Shown here piece after piece: positions 6,503 through 6,541 of a stretch of DNA of 6,541 bases. The notes under the pieces are model-generated. The model was not told the origin of the DNA. It searched no databases and saw only the letters and a list, made by a program, of their open reading frames with translations. The stretch spans positions 1-6,541 of the forward strand of contig JAGOIB010000042.1 in NCBI GenBank assembly GCA_017995875.1. The letters are read 5' to 3'. The DNA comes from Saprospiraceae bacterium (GTDB lineage: Bacteria; Bacteroidota; Bacteroidia; Chitinophagales; Saprospiraceae). The position numbers were made by a program, and so were the translations under genes. Numbering within the stretch: the stretch's first letter is position 1; each line of letters opens with the position of its first letter.

Positions 6503-6524
6503 CTATACAAATTAAACTGTTTTC

Positions 6525-6530
6525 GGAGGA
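6525..6530 (+). promoter_or_regulatory. SD-like GGAGGA near the right edge
   Basis: GGAGGA lies 10 bases before the final A of the window, so a plus-strand gene starting at base 6541 would have a textbook ribosome-binding site. This would place a divergent gene next to tpiA. Strong SD sites are uncommon in Bacteroidota and the start codon itself is not visible. Equally, minus-strand stop triplets (TAG, TAA) in the last ten bases could end a co-directional upstream gene. Confidence 0.15.
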
Positions 6531-6541
6531 TTACTAACTGA

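Overview
The window looks like a chromosomal segment of a Bacteroidota bacterium, most likely from the Saprospiria (Saprospiraceae/Lewinella-like). The evidence is a very large secreted protein with a type IX secretion (T9SS) C-terminal sorting domain, a SprB-type repeat and a Cys-rich module I associate with Saprospiraceae surface proteins. Moderate-to-low GC, little or no Shine-Dalgarno signal before the genes, and promoter-like matches to the Bacteroidota TTTG / TAnnTTTG consensus agree with this. The lineage is inferred from protein style, not from a marker-gene comparison.

Layout. Bases 1-130 are a perfect 7-bp tandem array (ACTCGAA, 18.6 copies) that runs off the left edge. One base after it comes the stop codon of a minus-strand gene (132-1166) for a 344-aa putative lipoprotein. 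It appears to start at TTG and belongs to an uncharacterised family that looks like an alpha/beta (TIM-barrel-like) fold. A 227-bp divergent intergenic region carries candidate promoters for both flanking genes. The plus-strand gene 1394-5224 encodes a 1276-aa modular cell-surface or secreted protein: Sec signal peptide, seven ~58-aa beta-propeller-type repeats, a Cys-rich middle, Ig/PKD-like stretches, three Cys-containing ~51-aa modules, a SprB-like repeat and a T9SS type A sorting domain.

Bases 5225-5667 are a gene-free convergent intergenic region with several well-formed hairpins, two of which look like terminators for the large gene. The minus-strand gene 5668-6426 is triosephosphate isomerase (tpiA), complete with all catalytic residues. 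The last 115 bases are its upstream region and the approach to an unseen neighbour.

The three genes do not form an operon: the first pair is divergent and the second pair convergent. tpiA is housekeeping glycolysis. The other two are envelope or surface genes of unknown specific role. I see no mobile element, CRISPR array, tRNA, rRNA or clear defence system. The least explained items are the perfect heptamer array abutting a lipoprotein gene, the uncharacterised lipoprotein family, and the hairpin cluster.
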